A stretch of DNA of 64,000 bases from Cruorifilaria tuberocauda (GCA_013365365.1 JABVXU010000271.1:1-64000), one strand, 5' to 3'. Counted from the first letter of the stretch, positions 1 through 12,900 are shown. Numbers and translations: made by a program. The notes: a model not told the origin generated them from the letters alone.

Positions 1-3000
1 AAACTGGTCTTAAGACATTCAAATTGTTAAATGTTGACATATTTTCACTTTGAATTGATGAAGTATCATCGATATAAGATTTGAAAATCATTTATGTTGT
101 CCCATAACTGTGGGAGGATAATTTAAATCTTTCCATTATGAAAAATTTCGTGAATGATTCAGATATGAAATGCTTACGTGAACTCTTGTATGTGCGTGTT
201 TGTTTGCAGAGGTTTGTTAATTTGCTAAATATTTTAAGTTTTTATTTAAGTACTGTCATAATCACGCGAAATATGTATGTGTACTGGAGAATCATAGCAA
301 GCAACTAGAGATTATTTTTATTAATCTTTCTCTTAAACCTTTAAACATAATTAAACCTTAAGCAAAATCGTCTTTATATGACCAGGTGTGGAGACATTAT
401 ATAGATCGCAACAAAAATAAGTAACTAAGCTTCAGTGATATGTATGGATAAGATATATGAATTAAAACGTGTCTTTGGATGGTAGCTTGAGAATTGTCCT
501 TTTCGCAAGTTTCTGGTTTCAAAGCCGGTGACCCCTGTTATATATTATAGCTGTGATTTCATGCATTACTGCTACTGCTACAGGGCATTTGTATATCGTG
601 ATTTGCATCACGTGTTTCTTATTGCTCCGTTTGCTGTGCCAAAGATTTTTTTAGTATAGCGTTGTCCGTAGTATTGTTTTTACTCTTTTATGTTCTTCAG
701 AAATGTTTGATTTTTAAATCCATCTTGTCTCACTGTATTATGAATGAATGATACAAACTTATTAGTAGTGCTTTGATTCAATTTTTTTTGTAGCTTAAAA
801 CTAATTTCAAAGTTTGCATATAACTGAAATTTTTAAAGAGATGAGAATTAGTTAAAATTAATTCAAATTATGAATGGAGAAGGGTGTTTATATTTAGCCG
901 TTGAATTTTGAATGAAATTATTGCTAATATCGCTCGTGCTAAAAAACTAATAGGTTTGAATTTGTTCATTTCCCTACGTTCTTTTTACTTGTTTAAATCA
1001 TTTAAAGCTGCATTTATCCGGACAACTGCATTATTTACTACATCATCAACAGAGTTGCCTTGTATTTTATTTTATTAAATGCTCTTTCATGAGTGATTTC
1101 GTTTGTCAAGTTTAACTTTACTAGTGATTGTGCCAAACCATTATTTAAAAAAGTGTGCAGGTTCAGTTTAGATTTATCTACAAATTTTCCTTATTTGACT
1201 CCTATATTTGATTTTATTGTATGCGTTATTATCGTCTGTTGTAATTTTTAAAATGAACAAAGATGAGCGCATACTGCGGGGATTATGTTTAGCGCAAACA
1301 AATTACACTGTTTTCATCCGATTAGCGACACCATATTTGGGGATAATGAGGTGTCATATATATTCGTACAATATTGTATTTATATCTTTTTTGAATTTAA
1401 TAAGCGAATGGTGTGTTTTGAAGTGAATTGTAGATGTGATATTTAGCTTATGGGCGATCTTTTTGTCGGAAAGCACATCCCTGATCTTCAATTCATTTTT
1501 GTTTTGAAGCTTGACAAGTTTCGAAGGAATTTTCGATTTCACTGAATTTTATTGTTAATTCTGGGAAAATTTTTCATAATAACTGCTTAAAATTTTGTGT
1601 TGGGACGTGGCAGTATCCGATCCATTTGTTTCTCTCATTCTATATTATAGAATATCCACTGTAGATCTCCCATAAGCATCTAATGAGATTAGCTTCTAGT
1701 ATCAGGAATTAGTTCACCCAACAATATCTCTGCATTCGTTTTGTTTAATTTTGCATTCCCCTACATGTGTTCTGATGTATACATCTTATACAAGCCTCTT
1801 GTTTTGGTAGAAATCTGTTCTTGATTATAATTCAGTTTGCCCTGGTCTTGGTTACTAGACTTATAGTCGTTATTTTTAATCGTGCCACATGATAAGTGTC
1901 ATACCAAATATCAGGTAAAATAGTGGAAAGACTCGTGGAGCGTCTGATAGGAGAGAAACATCCTTGCTATATTTATATATATATTCCTATCCAGCTGCAT
2001 CAATCGGCATACTGAGCTTCTGAGAATATATACTCGGTTATCAAGCTCAGGCCCGTTATTTATAAAATACTGTGTAATATTTCATTCCTCAGTAATGCTT
2101 TTTAAACTATGTAATTTCCGGACAATTCGTGCTGCGCAACAATAAAATTTTTTAATGATGATCGGGATCGGTGTTTTATGATTCAGCGCGTCTCTGTGTT
2201 TATGTGAAACCAGAGGACACTGATAACTTTGGACTTTACTTTTAATTCTTGCAACGAATAGCCATTGTGCTCTTGCAAGCTTAATTTTTCTCAGGTGACG
2301 GTGCGGGAATGTAACTGAAATCGTAGGAATTATTTCCTCTGGACTAATTCTTGAATTATTCTGGGCGCAATGAACCAATGCGTATTATCAATGTAAAACA
2401 AATATAATTCCGTTCGAATCTTTGAAAAAGCTGCAGTTCCTGAACTACCACTGTTCCGCTGTCTCCGAAATATCAGCAGTTAAATTGATGGAAATTGTTA
2501 ATCGATGTCACTTTTGAGAAGTAAAAGGAAGAAGTTAAGTATGTCCAAACTTCCTGGTCGTATGTCCAAGTAGCTGTTTGAGAAAGGCTTAATGCTGAAA
2601 GCGAATCTGATTATCGTTCATGGGGAAGTAGTGAAGAATGTGATGGATCACTGACTTTCTTGAAGGAATAAAGAATAGGGTAAGTTAGTCAGTGCTATTC
2701 CATTCGGGGTGACCTTCTAAAGAGATGCGAACGGATTGGATTCTTCATTCGAGAAACACCCCAATGTAGGTATATTCCTCTATTTGGGCCTTCACATATA
2801 CACGCACATAAATGCATATGTATACGTGCCTTGCATATGCCTACGTGCACCTCGTTTATGTGTACGTTCGTGCACGCACAGGTATTTGTCTGCTCATATG
2901 TACATGTTCGTACGCATGTACTAGTAGGCGTACATGCTTGTTCAATGAACAAGCCGCTAATGTATGTTTTTGCGAGTATGAGTGGGGGATGTGTGTGTGT

Positions 3001-4744
3001 GTGTATGTATGTGAGTACGTGTGTGTTTGTATATATGTGCATGTGTAACTAGGTGCATGTGCGTGTGTCCAAGTTCAGTATAGGGCCATTTTAGGATTGT
3101 GATACCGAGGAAAAACAGCGCGAGCTGTAATCAACTATAGTACGGAGAGGGACATATACATGCACAGATATAGACACTTGCATGCATGCATAGAGGCATA
3201 CAAAGGGATCTGAACAGAGTAGGCCGAAGCGACGATTGTGCAGGTTGCGCAGGCAAGGCATTGCACGCGCCCTTTGCTGCTCATGTGTTGCTGCTGCTGC
3301 AGTTGTGAGTGCATGTAGCAGTGGCAGTAGCAGTCTAGCAACTTGCTTCAGTCATCGATTTGCGCTTGATGGAATCGAGAAGTGCAGCGCGATGGGATGG
3401 AGGGGACTGCATGCAGGAATACAGCTACAGAGTAGATAGGGGGGACAGAATGTTACCCCCTCTCCCACAAATAGAGGTGAGAGCAACCCGCATCCATCCG
3501 CATTCCCCATCCTTTCCCTGCTCCTTCCTTTCAAACGTACGCACGCAGGCAGGCAAGCAGGCATTAACACGCTACTGCAGTCCAACAATAGCATACCTGC
3601 ACTGTTTTACGGAACCACTGCTCTGGATACCACGGGATACCAGCTGTAGATGGCAGCATTGCAGTCTTCTGCTGGTCATCAAAAACCCTTGACCACCGCT
3701 AACGATATCCTCGGATTACCCAATTTTGCTATTGTACGAATACCCGAAGGTGGCGATATTATCAAACTTTTCAGTTTATTGGTAATTTTTTCCAGTTTCT
3801 CTTGTGAATAATTTTGAAGCTGTTCACGCTCTTAGAAAAAGAAGCAAAACATATTCCAGCTTTCGTAGTTTCATTCATTGCTAGGCATTCATCTTCCCCT
3901 TTCTTGAAATTCGTTTCTTCCAGACTTCCGACGCCTTCCCATTCATTTACCATCTTGAATTTACCGTTTCTTCATCAACTTTCGACCTTATTTAATCCTA
4001 ACCTGCATTTCTCTATTTTCCTGTTGCGTGAATATTCTAGTGCTTCAGGAAACTTTTCCGTATCTTCTCATTCCTCCTCTCCTTCATTGTTTCTATTGTT
4101 CCTATTCACTCTAGAAGCACTGATTACGGGACAGGGTGGGATTCGATGTTTCCAATTTGTTAGGAATGTAGTGAACTTCAGATGACCCTAGGCAGTTCTC
4201 CTCATTTGGATTCAGACTTGTGAGAGCATTTCCATGCTATTTACGGACGTTGACAGATGCAAATGGAGTGGGAATGGAATCACTCGCTGCGTTGTGGAAA
4301 GCGCAACCGAAAGGTTTCGGAACTCTTACTCAGCTCGCTCGTATATGTCCTTGTGTTTCGAGAACGAGAGATCTGAATGAGGGAAGGAGAAAATGTAGTT
4401 CTTTATATTTCCTTGTAACAGTTTCATAACTCTGTAACTATTAAATATGAAGTAAGCAGGAATGGAGTTGCTTGAGTTGTCAATGTTTAACCGTATTAAG
4501 CTATCAAATGACTTCGTCTTTCTGATTATCTGTGTCGATCTCCTTGACCTGTAATCTCGTTTTCGACATGAAATTATCGATTTACTTTAAAGGTAAATCG
4601 TTTTGCTGGTGCTACTGATATCTGAAACGAATTAAATTTTTATTATTAAATCAAGTGGGTTAAAAAATCTTAAACTCAGTTCATTTTTGTAGTCTAATAA
4701 GTTAAAACTCATTTTCCATATTTATGAGTTAATTACTTTTATAG
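1..4744. other. Gene-free 5' region with simple-sequence tracts
   Basis: I cannot assign a gene here. ORFs are short, lack splice context and do not resemble known families. The first 2.6 kb is plain AT-rich DNA. From about 2790 to 3070 the sequence is alternating purine-pyrimidine (GT/GC/AT steps). From about 3200 to 3570 it becomes more GC-rich, with CTG/CAG-type and GCAG/GCAC tetranucleotide stretches. The finger gene that begins at 4745 starts with an internal exon, so one or more of its upstream exons or its promoter should lie here. A possible small exon is 4161-4198, flanked by TTCAG and GTGAGA, and it reads openly into 4745 in one phase, but this is speculative. Confidence 0.5.
2790..3070. 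repeat. Alternating purine-pyrimidine (GT/GC-rich) tract
   Basis: This tract of about 280 bases is dominated by RY alternation: TGTAC, GTGCACGCAC, a run of GT dinucleotides near 2990-3005, then GTATGTATGTGAGTACGTG and similar. It is degenerate and not a clean microsatellite. ORFs on both strands across it (rich in Tyr, Val, Cys or Thr, His) are artefacts of the repeat. Such sequence can adopt left-handed DNA, but no function is shown. Confidence 0.7.
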
Positions 4745-7199
4745 TTAAACAATGGTTTCCCGGAAGTGTCATTTGTGAATGAAATTCGTGAAAATGCATT
4801 TCTCCCCGTGCTTAATACAACAACGGCTCCTGTTCCCGATCTTACGCATTTCTCTAATGCTATTGCCGTACAGGATTCAGTGATATCATCGGATGACAGC
4901 AGTTCCCAATTACTTATTACCGATGATCATACCACTCATCCGTCTCCAGCGCCATCCAGTTCTAATTCCATCCACTGTTTGGCCACTTCAACCGCCATAC
5001 CGTCACCCATACCATTCATTGCTCGACCACGTGGCTCACGATCGATTGCTAATGATGACCCATCGTTGTATGCTGTTTGTCAGCTGTGTCAAAACAAAAT
5101 AATGTCCAGTCGTTTATCAAATTTGACCAACCATGTTCGTCGGCATGCATCACTTAAACAGTTCCAATGTATTTATTGTATTTACACTCATAACGAAATG
5201 GCCAAAGTTAGCTTTCTGTCTCTTTCTTCTCCACTCAATATTTCTTTGAAATATATTTACTTTTGGAGCGGAAATTCATAATGCAAATTATCTCATCTGT
5301 TGAATGTGAATATTTTCGACAGCAATAAGCACATTATTGATAGAAATATTTGTGAACGGATAAAAGAAAGTATAAAATGGAATGACAATTTGTAGGTACG
5401 CTTGCATATGCAGCACAATCATAAGGATCATGTCAGTCAACCGCTGGATGCACTTACGCCGGAAATGCAGAATCAGTGGGATTTATTGATGGATCAATGT
5501 TTTCCGGGTTATTCCAAGGTGCTCTTTAGTATTACAAGAAGTAAAATGTTTTATTTTGTTTAAATTTGTAGTAACTGTTTTTCGGTTTCATTCGATGAAA
5601 TGACATTACCTTTTTTCAGTTTTCGGCACTCAAAAGCGGAGAAAATGATCGTTCAGCCGATTTAATGTTAACTGGTCTAAATGATTTGTCGTATGCTTGT
5701 ATAGAATGTGGTGAACGGGTTAATGCTGAAGCACTTATCGAGCATCTTGATAAAGTACATCGAACAGAATGCATACCCTACTGCTGCGAGGAATGTGGCT
5801 ATCAGAATGCTGATCAGGTGGAGATTTTAGTTTGTCATTTGTCAGAAGCAAGAACAGTCCTCATATGTTCACATAATACGATATATAATATATTATCTGA
5901 ATAGTGTCATTTTTTTTTCGTGATAAACATACAAAGTTTTCCTTCTTCATCAGATTACAATGCTGTGCAAACTTTTTATATATAAATACAAAATCATATT
6001 ATTTCTTAATTTACTCATTACCGTTGTTTTCAAGTGGAAAGTACGTCTCCATATTACGTTGAAACATTCGGAAATTGCGGCCGACGTAAACGTTGAAGTA
6101 CTGGAGCCCGGTAGCAATCTGATTATGTTCCTTCATAAATATTTCCCGGATACACCAGGTACACATCATACTCAATGTTGTCCCGCATTACGTTATGCCT
6201 AAGCTTTATTTGGTTACTGCTTAGATTAACATTTCAAGAGATAGCGGATATATTCAAGACTTGTTAATTGCAGCTGATGAGGAGGAAAGTAAAATGTTAA
6301 CACAATTTCAAAGCTTGGCACCAAAAGAGGAACGAAATAGTATATCTCCTCTAAGTTTTAACGGATATATGACTTCCATAATAAATGAAGCCAATAATGA
6401 TGGTGGAAACCACGTTCGATGTGAGGTACAGATTCTTTCGTTGGACTTAATTTCAGCATGGTTAAGTCAAGGTCAAGAGAACTTACTAATTCCCTTTTGT
6501 TATTCTCCGTAAGTTGCGCGGTTCCACCTCAAAAATGGGATGTTTAAATTTTTTGTTCAAGAATGACCGGGAAAAAAGATAACATTACTTGTTAAAAGTT
6601 ATTAAATTTATTGCAGCTCTGTCAAAAAATGATGCCAAATTACCGATCACTTTCTTCTCTGATGAATCATGCTAAGCGACATTATCATCTGAAACAATAT
6701 CAGTGCTCGGAATGCTCATATACCAGTAGCGAAGCAGCCCATGTTCGTACTCACATGGCACTTAAACATCCTCACGTTGGTGCAAAACCTATCGATAATA
6801 AGTGAGCTGTGGAGATTCTTACATCAAAATAATTTATTTGAATAAGTAGTCCCATTTACCTTGAAAACGACAAGCTTGAGTGCAATATGGAAAGTCTTAT
6901 AACTGAAGAGATGAGGTGAGAACTCAATGATACCACGAAGGAATGTTTTAGGATATATTTGAGATTTCTGCGTACGCTCTCAGTTGCCTGTTTCATGGTT
7001 ATGCATTGTTCATTTCAGTTGTGAGATGTTGCAAAATGCTTGGATCGATGTAATGCGTAAATGTTTCCCTGGATTAATTTCGAAAATTGACCAATTCCGA
7101 TTCAAACACTCTAGGAGTGAAGATGGGAACAAGGAGGAAAATTCAGTTGATGACGAAGAAGTCTTTACGCATAACAAGAGAAGTTCTCTTAAGGCATGA
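4745..7199 (+). CDS. C2H2 zinc-finger protein with three finger-pair modules (5' end missing)
   Basis: Likely a nuclear DNA- or RNA-binding protein; target unknown. Model exons: 4745-5206, 5396-5518, 5620-5817, 6035-6158, 6274-6425, 6617-6801, 7019-7199. Together they give 475 codons in one open phase, ending in a stop. Six CxxC...H(x3-4)H fingers occur as three pairs, starting CQLC and CIYC, CIEC and CEEC, CELC and CSEC. Each pair is followed by a hydrophobic segment ending in a related motif: MDQCFPGY, LHKYFPDT, MRKCFPGL. A Ser/Thr/Pro-rich acidic stretch precedes finger 1. The first exon opens directly after the acceptor TTTTATAG and has no in-frame ATG before finger 1, so at least one upstream coding exon is missing from this model. 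An alternative 3' exon may exist at 7355-7423. I do not recognise the family member; the finger and exon calls are firm, the identity is not. Confidence 0.85.
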
Positions 7200-8073
7200 T
7201 TACTTACTGTTTATAAATTATTACCAGTTCCTAGAATCAAACGATGTCTTACCCTATTTTTGCTTATGCATAATATCAAGAGGCCATGTACAAATAAGGA
7301 AAGCTTATTGTATTGCATCACTGTTTATGTGTATAACTTTTTTTTCTTTTCAGAACCATACTGCAACATCTCCGCAACGCAAAGTACAGAAGCTACAAAA
7401 CGGGAAAGTTAGTGAGTCATAAACTTGTTCTATTACTTATTGGATTTCGGTGATAAAGTTTAATAATGTTGAAATGTATTGTTTCGTTTTGACAATATTT
7501 GTTTGATTTTGTTTTGAGGATGAAGTTTTTACGCAAATTTAATTAAATTACAGAGTAAAAGCTACATTGCACTTAATGGCTCAGGAATGAGCAATGAATG
7601 TATCGTTTTACAACGGAAATATTAGAAATTATGATTTTCCATCGTTCCTAAATACAGCTGATAACAAACATTCTACATTCAATAAAGTTACGGCGTATGC
7701 ACATCAGAATATTCTCGCATTAACAACGGCGACTACGACACAACAATTCCCAGTTTACCTCTAGTAAGTCAGCTTAAAATCTAAATAAATAGGATTATGC
7801 TTGATTTGCCAAAACAAAAACTATGCTTATATGGCACTGAATTCCTCAAATCTTATTCTTTCACTTCTGAACTTGCATCCTTCCGTCACTCATTTGGTGT
7901 TTTGCATCTTCAGATCCCAAAGTGTACAGACAATGTTTTCTAGAGTGCAACAGATTGTTTCCGAAAATACTAACATTACCGACTAGCCACTTCAAAAAAA
8001 AAAATGAAAATACAGTGGGCACTGAAAAAAATCCAGATGCCAATACGTAACTGAGAAACAATTCATCTCAGTA
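7200..8073. other. Convergent intergenic region
   Basis: This lies between the 3' ends of the finger gene (+) and NDUFB10 (-). A possible alternative terminal exon of the finger gene lies at 7355-7423, after TTTTCAG; it reads NHTATSPQRKVQKLQNG and stops soon after. To reach it, the transcript would have to leave the preceding exon at a weak donor (GAA|GTCTTT). Nothing else is seen. Confidence 0.4.
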
Positions 8074-9699
8074 TTACCATGGACCAAAGATTGTTGATTT
8101 GCTTTGCTTCTTCATTTCTTCTTTTAGGAATTCCGGATCATCCTTAGCTTTCTTATAGAAATGCCAGTCAAACGATAACGGTTTGTCACTCTCAATGCTT
8201 GGTTTGCTGTGATGGACAACATTTGGCATCTCCATTTTGCTCTTATCGGTGTGCCAGATGCCTTTCTTCCAGAAGGAGTAGTCAAACTCACCATTTGCAA
8301 CTCTTCTTTTATGTTCCTATAAATTAAATGAAGATTCATAAATAGCAATACGAAACACTTAATTTTCAACATTAAAAACACTACAAATTCATTACGACAA
8401 TACCACAAATTCTTTAATACATTTCCTCTTCTCTTTATTCTCGGCTGAACTGCATATCCCAAACTGCTGAAAAGGTTTTTGGACGCATACACGACTACTT
8501 CCATGACATAATAAAAGTCACTTGCAGAAAAACAAAATTTTAGCATGTCAAATATTAATATCTACCTCATATGCTTCTGCACGTGCTTTCATTATTTCCG
8601 GATGTCGTCTCTCCCAAATCATTCGATGTTTTTGCTTCATATATGCATCTCGCACATCACCCTCTTGCCCAATTTCACCATACTTTATGAAGAAGTTCAA
8701 CTCGCTTTCCTCCACGTCATCGATCAACTGAAAAGATTTCCCTCTCTATCACTTATCTATTAATGAAATTAAAGTCATTATTTATTACCAAAATAATTGA
8801 AAAATACGAACGAAATGGATTCAGTTGATTTTAATATTTATTAGGCATCAAAAATTAAGTGCATTTAGCTTGAAATTAAGTTACCTTTGCACATGGAACA
8901 AAATTTGGAGCATTGTAATCCATACATCTGGATAGTCGCAGGCGCAGAATATCTAGGATATTCTGATCGATCAACCTTAATCATTATTTTTCTGGATGGA
9001 TAGAAACAAAGAGAAAATTAAAATAACCACTCTATCTATCATATATTTGTTAAGACTGCTAATTGAATACTGTGGGAAATGAGTCGTGAAACTAACTTGT
9101 CAAGTCGGAATTGTGTATTGGCCTCATAAAAGCATGATAAATCATCCACAGCACAATCATCAATTCCCGGTACTCGATTCAACTTACGGTGATAGTACGG
9201 TGAACGATACTTGTCATTCATCGGTTCTATGATTTTCTCTAAAATAATGCTTACAAATAACAAAAGACTACCCCAATAGGGAGAAATCTAAATTTGTAGC
9301 CATGTTAGGCTATAAACACAATAATACTTTTTTCTAGACCGATATCAATGATACCTCTGAACCATGTGACCGGTGCATCCACCGCTTTATGGGCATAATA
9401 CAAAAGCCGGATGTAATAGCTTCCCTCACTTTCGAGCTTTCGTAACTGAAATGAAATAACGAAATTAACTTCTAACTTATATTTCGGGAGCAACAACAAT
9501 GCCACCAATTACTGATATTTCCAGTACCAGAAATGTGTAATCTCTAAAGTCCTAATTTGGAAATAGTCTCATCATTCAAATCCTTGTCATTAAAATGCAA
9601 TAAAACAACCTGCCAATATGCATTCCAAGCTTTTCTGTCTTCCATTCGACGAAAAATGCGTGGTGATAATTTGTTCTCCTCTTCCATCGTCTTACTCAT
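8074..9699 (-). CDS. NDUFB10: NADH dehydrogenase 1 beta subcomplex subunit 10 (PDSW)
   Basis: Accessory subunit of mitochondrial respiratory complex I, in the membrane arm on the intermembrane-space side. Exons in transcript order: 9699-9610, 9445-9355, 9238-9097, 8975-8885, 8727-8566, 8316-8074; 273 codons in one phase. It matches the family without gaps through VDAPVTWFREKI, the YYHRKLNRVPG block, the cysteine-bearing segment DDLSCFYEANTQFRLDKLID and the following RLRLSRC helix. Cys residues of the family's CHCH-like pattern (DDC, LSC, SRC, VPC) are visible. At 272 residues it is about 100 longer than the mammalian subunit. The extra part is mainly the last exon, charged and aromatic-rich, ending IFGPW. 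The start ATG lies 15 bases after an acceptor on the minus strand (TTTTATAG), suggesting trans-splicing. Confidence 0.93.
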
Positions 9700-9743
9700 A
9701 CCTTTTTCCTCCGGCTATAAAATGACATGATATCAATAGCCAA

Positions 9744-9762
9744 ATGCCTCGTCATCTAATTC

Positions 9763-9794
<32 letters not shown>

Positions 9795-9795
9795 A

Positions 9796-9845
<50 letters not shown>

Positions 9846-9923
9846 CAAACACAGCCGGGAAAGAAGACCCTGTTGAGCTTGCTAGAAGATCCATTTGATC
9901 CGATAATACACGAAAATGGATAA
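9744..9923 (+). CDS. 59-residue protein, divergent from NDUFB10
   Basis: A single open frame from ATG 9744 to TAA 9921-9923, in a local GC-rich patch. It is not recognised. The peptide looks like a real conserved protein: it starts [12 protein letters not shown], continues [20 protein letters not shown] and [15 protein letters not shown], and ends HENG. It is basic, with many prolines and tryptophans, and has no membrane segment or clear targeting peptide. Its ATG is 45 bases from the NDUFB10 ATG on the other strand, so the two may share a promoter, or this ORF may lie antisense to the NDUFB10 outron. An acceptor-like AATAG sits just before CCAAATG. The opposite strand of the same patch is also open for 33 codons but has a less protein-like composition. 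It could also be one exon of a longer gene. Confidence 0.5.
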
Positions 9924-12900
9924 AACAAAGAAGTCGCTATATTTCCAAAGATATTTAATTGTGACTACTTGTCTCTCATAATAACATTTAAAAGTAGAGG
10001 AAACAATCATGACACTCTCATATCTGCATTCCACGTATTAACGCCATTGCCACTGCCCAACTTACACACTCACGTAAAACTCCCTTTACCACTTTTCAAA
10101 TTCTAATACTGCATGGCCCTGACCGGACTCGACATGAAAATAAACGTCTTAATCTTTCTGACGTTCACGCAGTTGGGTCGTCGCCAGAGACCAAATCTGA
10201 TTTGTAAATCCTGAATTCTGAAATTTTCCTGCAAAATAGCGATTAAAAGTGTTAAACGAATACATATATGTATTTCAGTTACATCTGGATGAAATTAAAT
10301 TTTTTTATAACCAAAAAGGTTTTTTGTTACCTTAATTTGGAAAACAATCAATCCTTTTTTTTACTGCATAATTCACTACTGACATAGTGATAAGCATTCT
10401 TTCGACAAATATACTCGTTATTAACAATAAATCCTTGTGATTATTAACTCATTTTATTAATTAAACGAAAATGTGCAGATTTCTTGTATACATAAGTACA
10501 GTTCCCAATTAGAAGTTCTTGGAATGGCTTCATTCTATTTTCTTGATGAGTTCAACTAAATTTATTCGAAATAAAGTGAAGTGAGAATCAAGTGAAATGA
10601 AGTGAATCGTCGATTGCCATGGTGAATGAATCCATTTTAGGTATTAATCTCATATTTGGACATATAATTGGTCGCCTTCAGGAATGGATTTTAACGGTAT
10701 AATAAATAATGCATTCATTTATTCTTTTTCCAGCTTGCTTAAAATTTTCTCATTTTGGTATCATCTATCCTTTCTAATTTTTAATTGATATCTCGTTACT
10801 TAATTCATGAAGACTTGCTCTTTCGAGATGACATAATGCATTAATTGTAACTGTCAATAATTCATAAAAAGAAATGTATGAAAAATATTGGTGATATATG
10901 CTCGTCTATTTTTTAGACATTCTCAAAAGTTTCCTGAGCTATTAAAAATTTTTTGGCAGTGTCTAAACTGCCTAATGATGGAACATCTGTTGAGTTCTTC
11001 TCTTCCAAGTTTTTCTGTGTATACTTTAAAAATCATATCTTGCACAATGATGTTCATTCCAAGATATTATCACTTTCTGACACAATGCAAACCTTCTTTC
11101 TGCTCTCCAAAAATCTCATAAATTTTTTGAAAAAAAAGCTCTAAAAATATCAAACCTTTATCGATTCATTATCATAAAAACCGAAAACAAAACTTTTTTC
11201 AAGATTTTGAGAAAAAACATCGCATATGTCTGTTTGTTAACTAACATCAAAACAGCTTTTGAAGCACCATCTAACACTTGGAAAATATTTAGCTGGGAGT
11301 AAATGTAGAAAGCCTCACTGATTAAATCAGACATCAGCTGTTTCTCTCCTCTTGTACTTGTTTAAAACTTTTTTTTGAGAAAGTTTAGATTTGCAAACAT
11401 TTTAACTGCACTTTCAAGATATTGACAATTTAAACATTCACTTCCCTCTGTGTTATCTCTTTCTCCCAATGATAATCGATGGATGTTGATGTCAGGTGGA
11501 GCATAGATTTTAATCACTAGCTGTGTTATTCTGATAGTGGGAGTGATGCACAACGAGGCCTTTTAGGCTTTTTTCACCCTAGCATTCTATTTTTCTTCTC
11601 CTTTCGAACTAAAATAAGGCCGTGTTTGACTAGTTACGCATTCGCCATAGTTTAATTTCAAAAATTCCTCTCATTGCTGTTCGTGTTTTGATCGCTAAAT
11701 ATCTTCCTCTTCTTCCTTTTCTCTTTTAAAATATCACTTCAAACAATTATTGCCTCCATTCGAGCTGCCATATTGTGGGTTTAAAGCGAAATCGCAAAAT
11801 CAAAAATTTGCTCATCACGCAAATTGATTGATTGCTTGTAACACAATATGGTTTCCATATTTCGAGAGTTCGAAGTTCCTTTTCTGATGATAAACTTTTT
11901 TTTTGTAGCAGAAATCACAGTGCGCAAATGGTGCCCAGATATTTGTTACAGAGTTTTGAAAAGGTGAGATTTATAAAATGATGGAATTCCAAATAACATT
12001 CCTGAAATCAAAGACTTTAAAATGCGATAAAATTCGCCTTCAATAGCAATACCAGTCTTTTTTTTGTGTGTGTGTTAAACGAATCGATCAAATATCTTTT
12101 TGCATCGTCAGTAAACTTGCTGAATCACAACTGATTTATCGCTTGTTTAAGTTCCACATTCTTCATTAAACTAATAGATGAAGCAGTTAGAAGACTGGAT
12201 ATTTAACTCATTTGAAACTTTTCATTCAGTTTATTCTAAAGTGTGCAAAATCACGACGAATGCTAATCGCGCATTCGGAATAGCAATGATCTTGTGGTGA
12301 TAAACAAATTGATTTTGATAGTAATAATAATAGTAATAGCAGTTTCTATGTTTTCGAATAATAATAATGCAGTTATCTTTGTGATGAACATTTTGCTTTT
12401 TTTATATTATTGAACTTCTATTAGCTATGACGTCAATTGGCCCCCTACTCATTTTCTCCCGGCAATGATAGGAGTAAAACTACTGCAACTTTATTATGGA
12501 AAACTTCAGCTATAAAATTCTCTTCTAGTTATTTTGATCCGAGGGAAATGCCTAAATTCTTTTCCTTTGCAAACATTCTAACTATATTTCAAAAGCGACC
12601 GCCAAAGAGAATAAAGAGTTAATAAAATGCCCAAATGGACTATTTATTTTTCTTCTATCAATTTTTTTTTCGTCACTCACTTTATGATATTATCAACGAT
12701 TTTTTATTGGGAAGAATTGGATTCCAAATTTGTCATTGTTTTAATGAATTTGCGCGCAAAGTACTTATCAAATCTTCAAGTTTCTCTTCTACCATATTAC
12801 TACTATGGATTAATTCTATTTCTTCTGGTAAAAATATGTTGACTAGTTTCCAAGGGCTAATTCAACGTTTCTGGCAACAAGCAGATTTTGATGTATGAAA

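Noticed and set aside
2695..3052. Overlapping ORFs on both strands (up to 115 codons)
   Set aside because: All cross the RY-alternating tract and encode biased Tyr/Val/Cys or Thr/His strings. Openness in several frames shows a composition effect.
3236..3692. GC-richer ORFs of 67-110 codons
   Set aside because: No splice context, no family likeness, and several frames are open at once over CTG/CAG and GCAG repeats.
3814..4429. ORFs of 123 and 69 codons before the finger gene
   Set aside because: Ser/Phe/Leu-rich text from T/C-rich DNA. No donor leads into the 4745 exon in phase.
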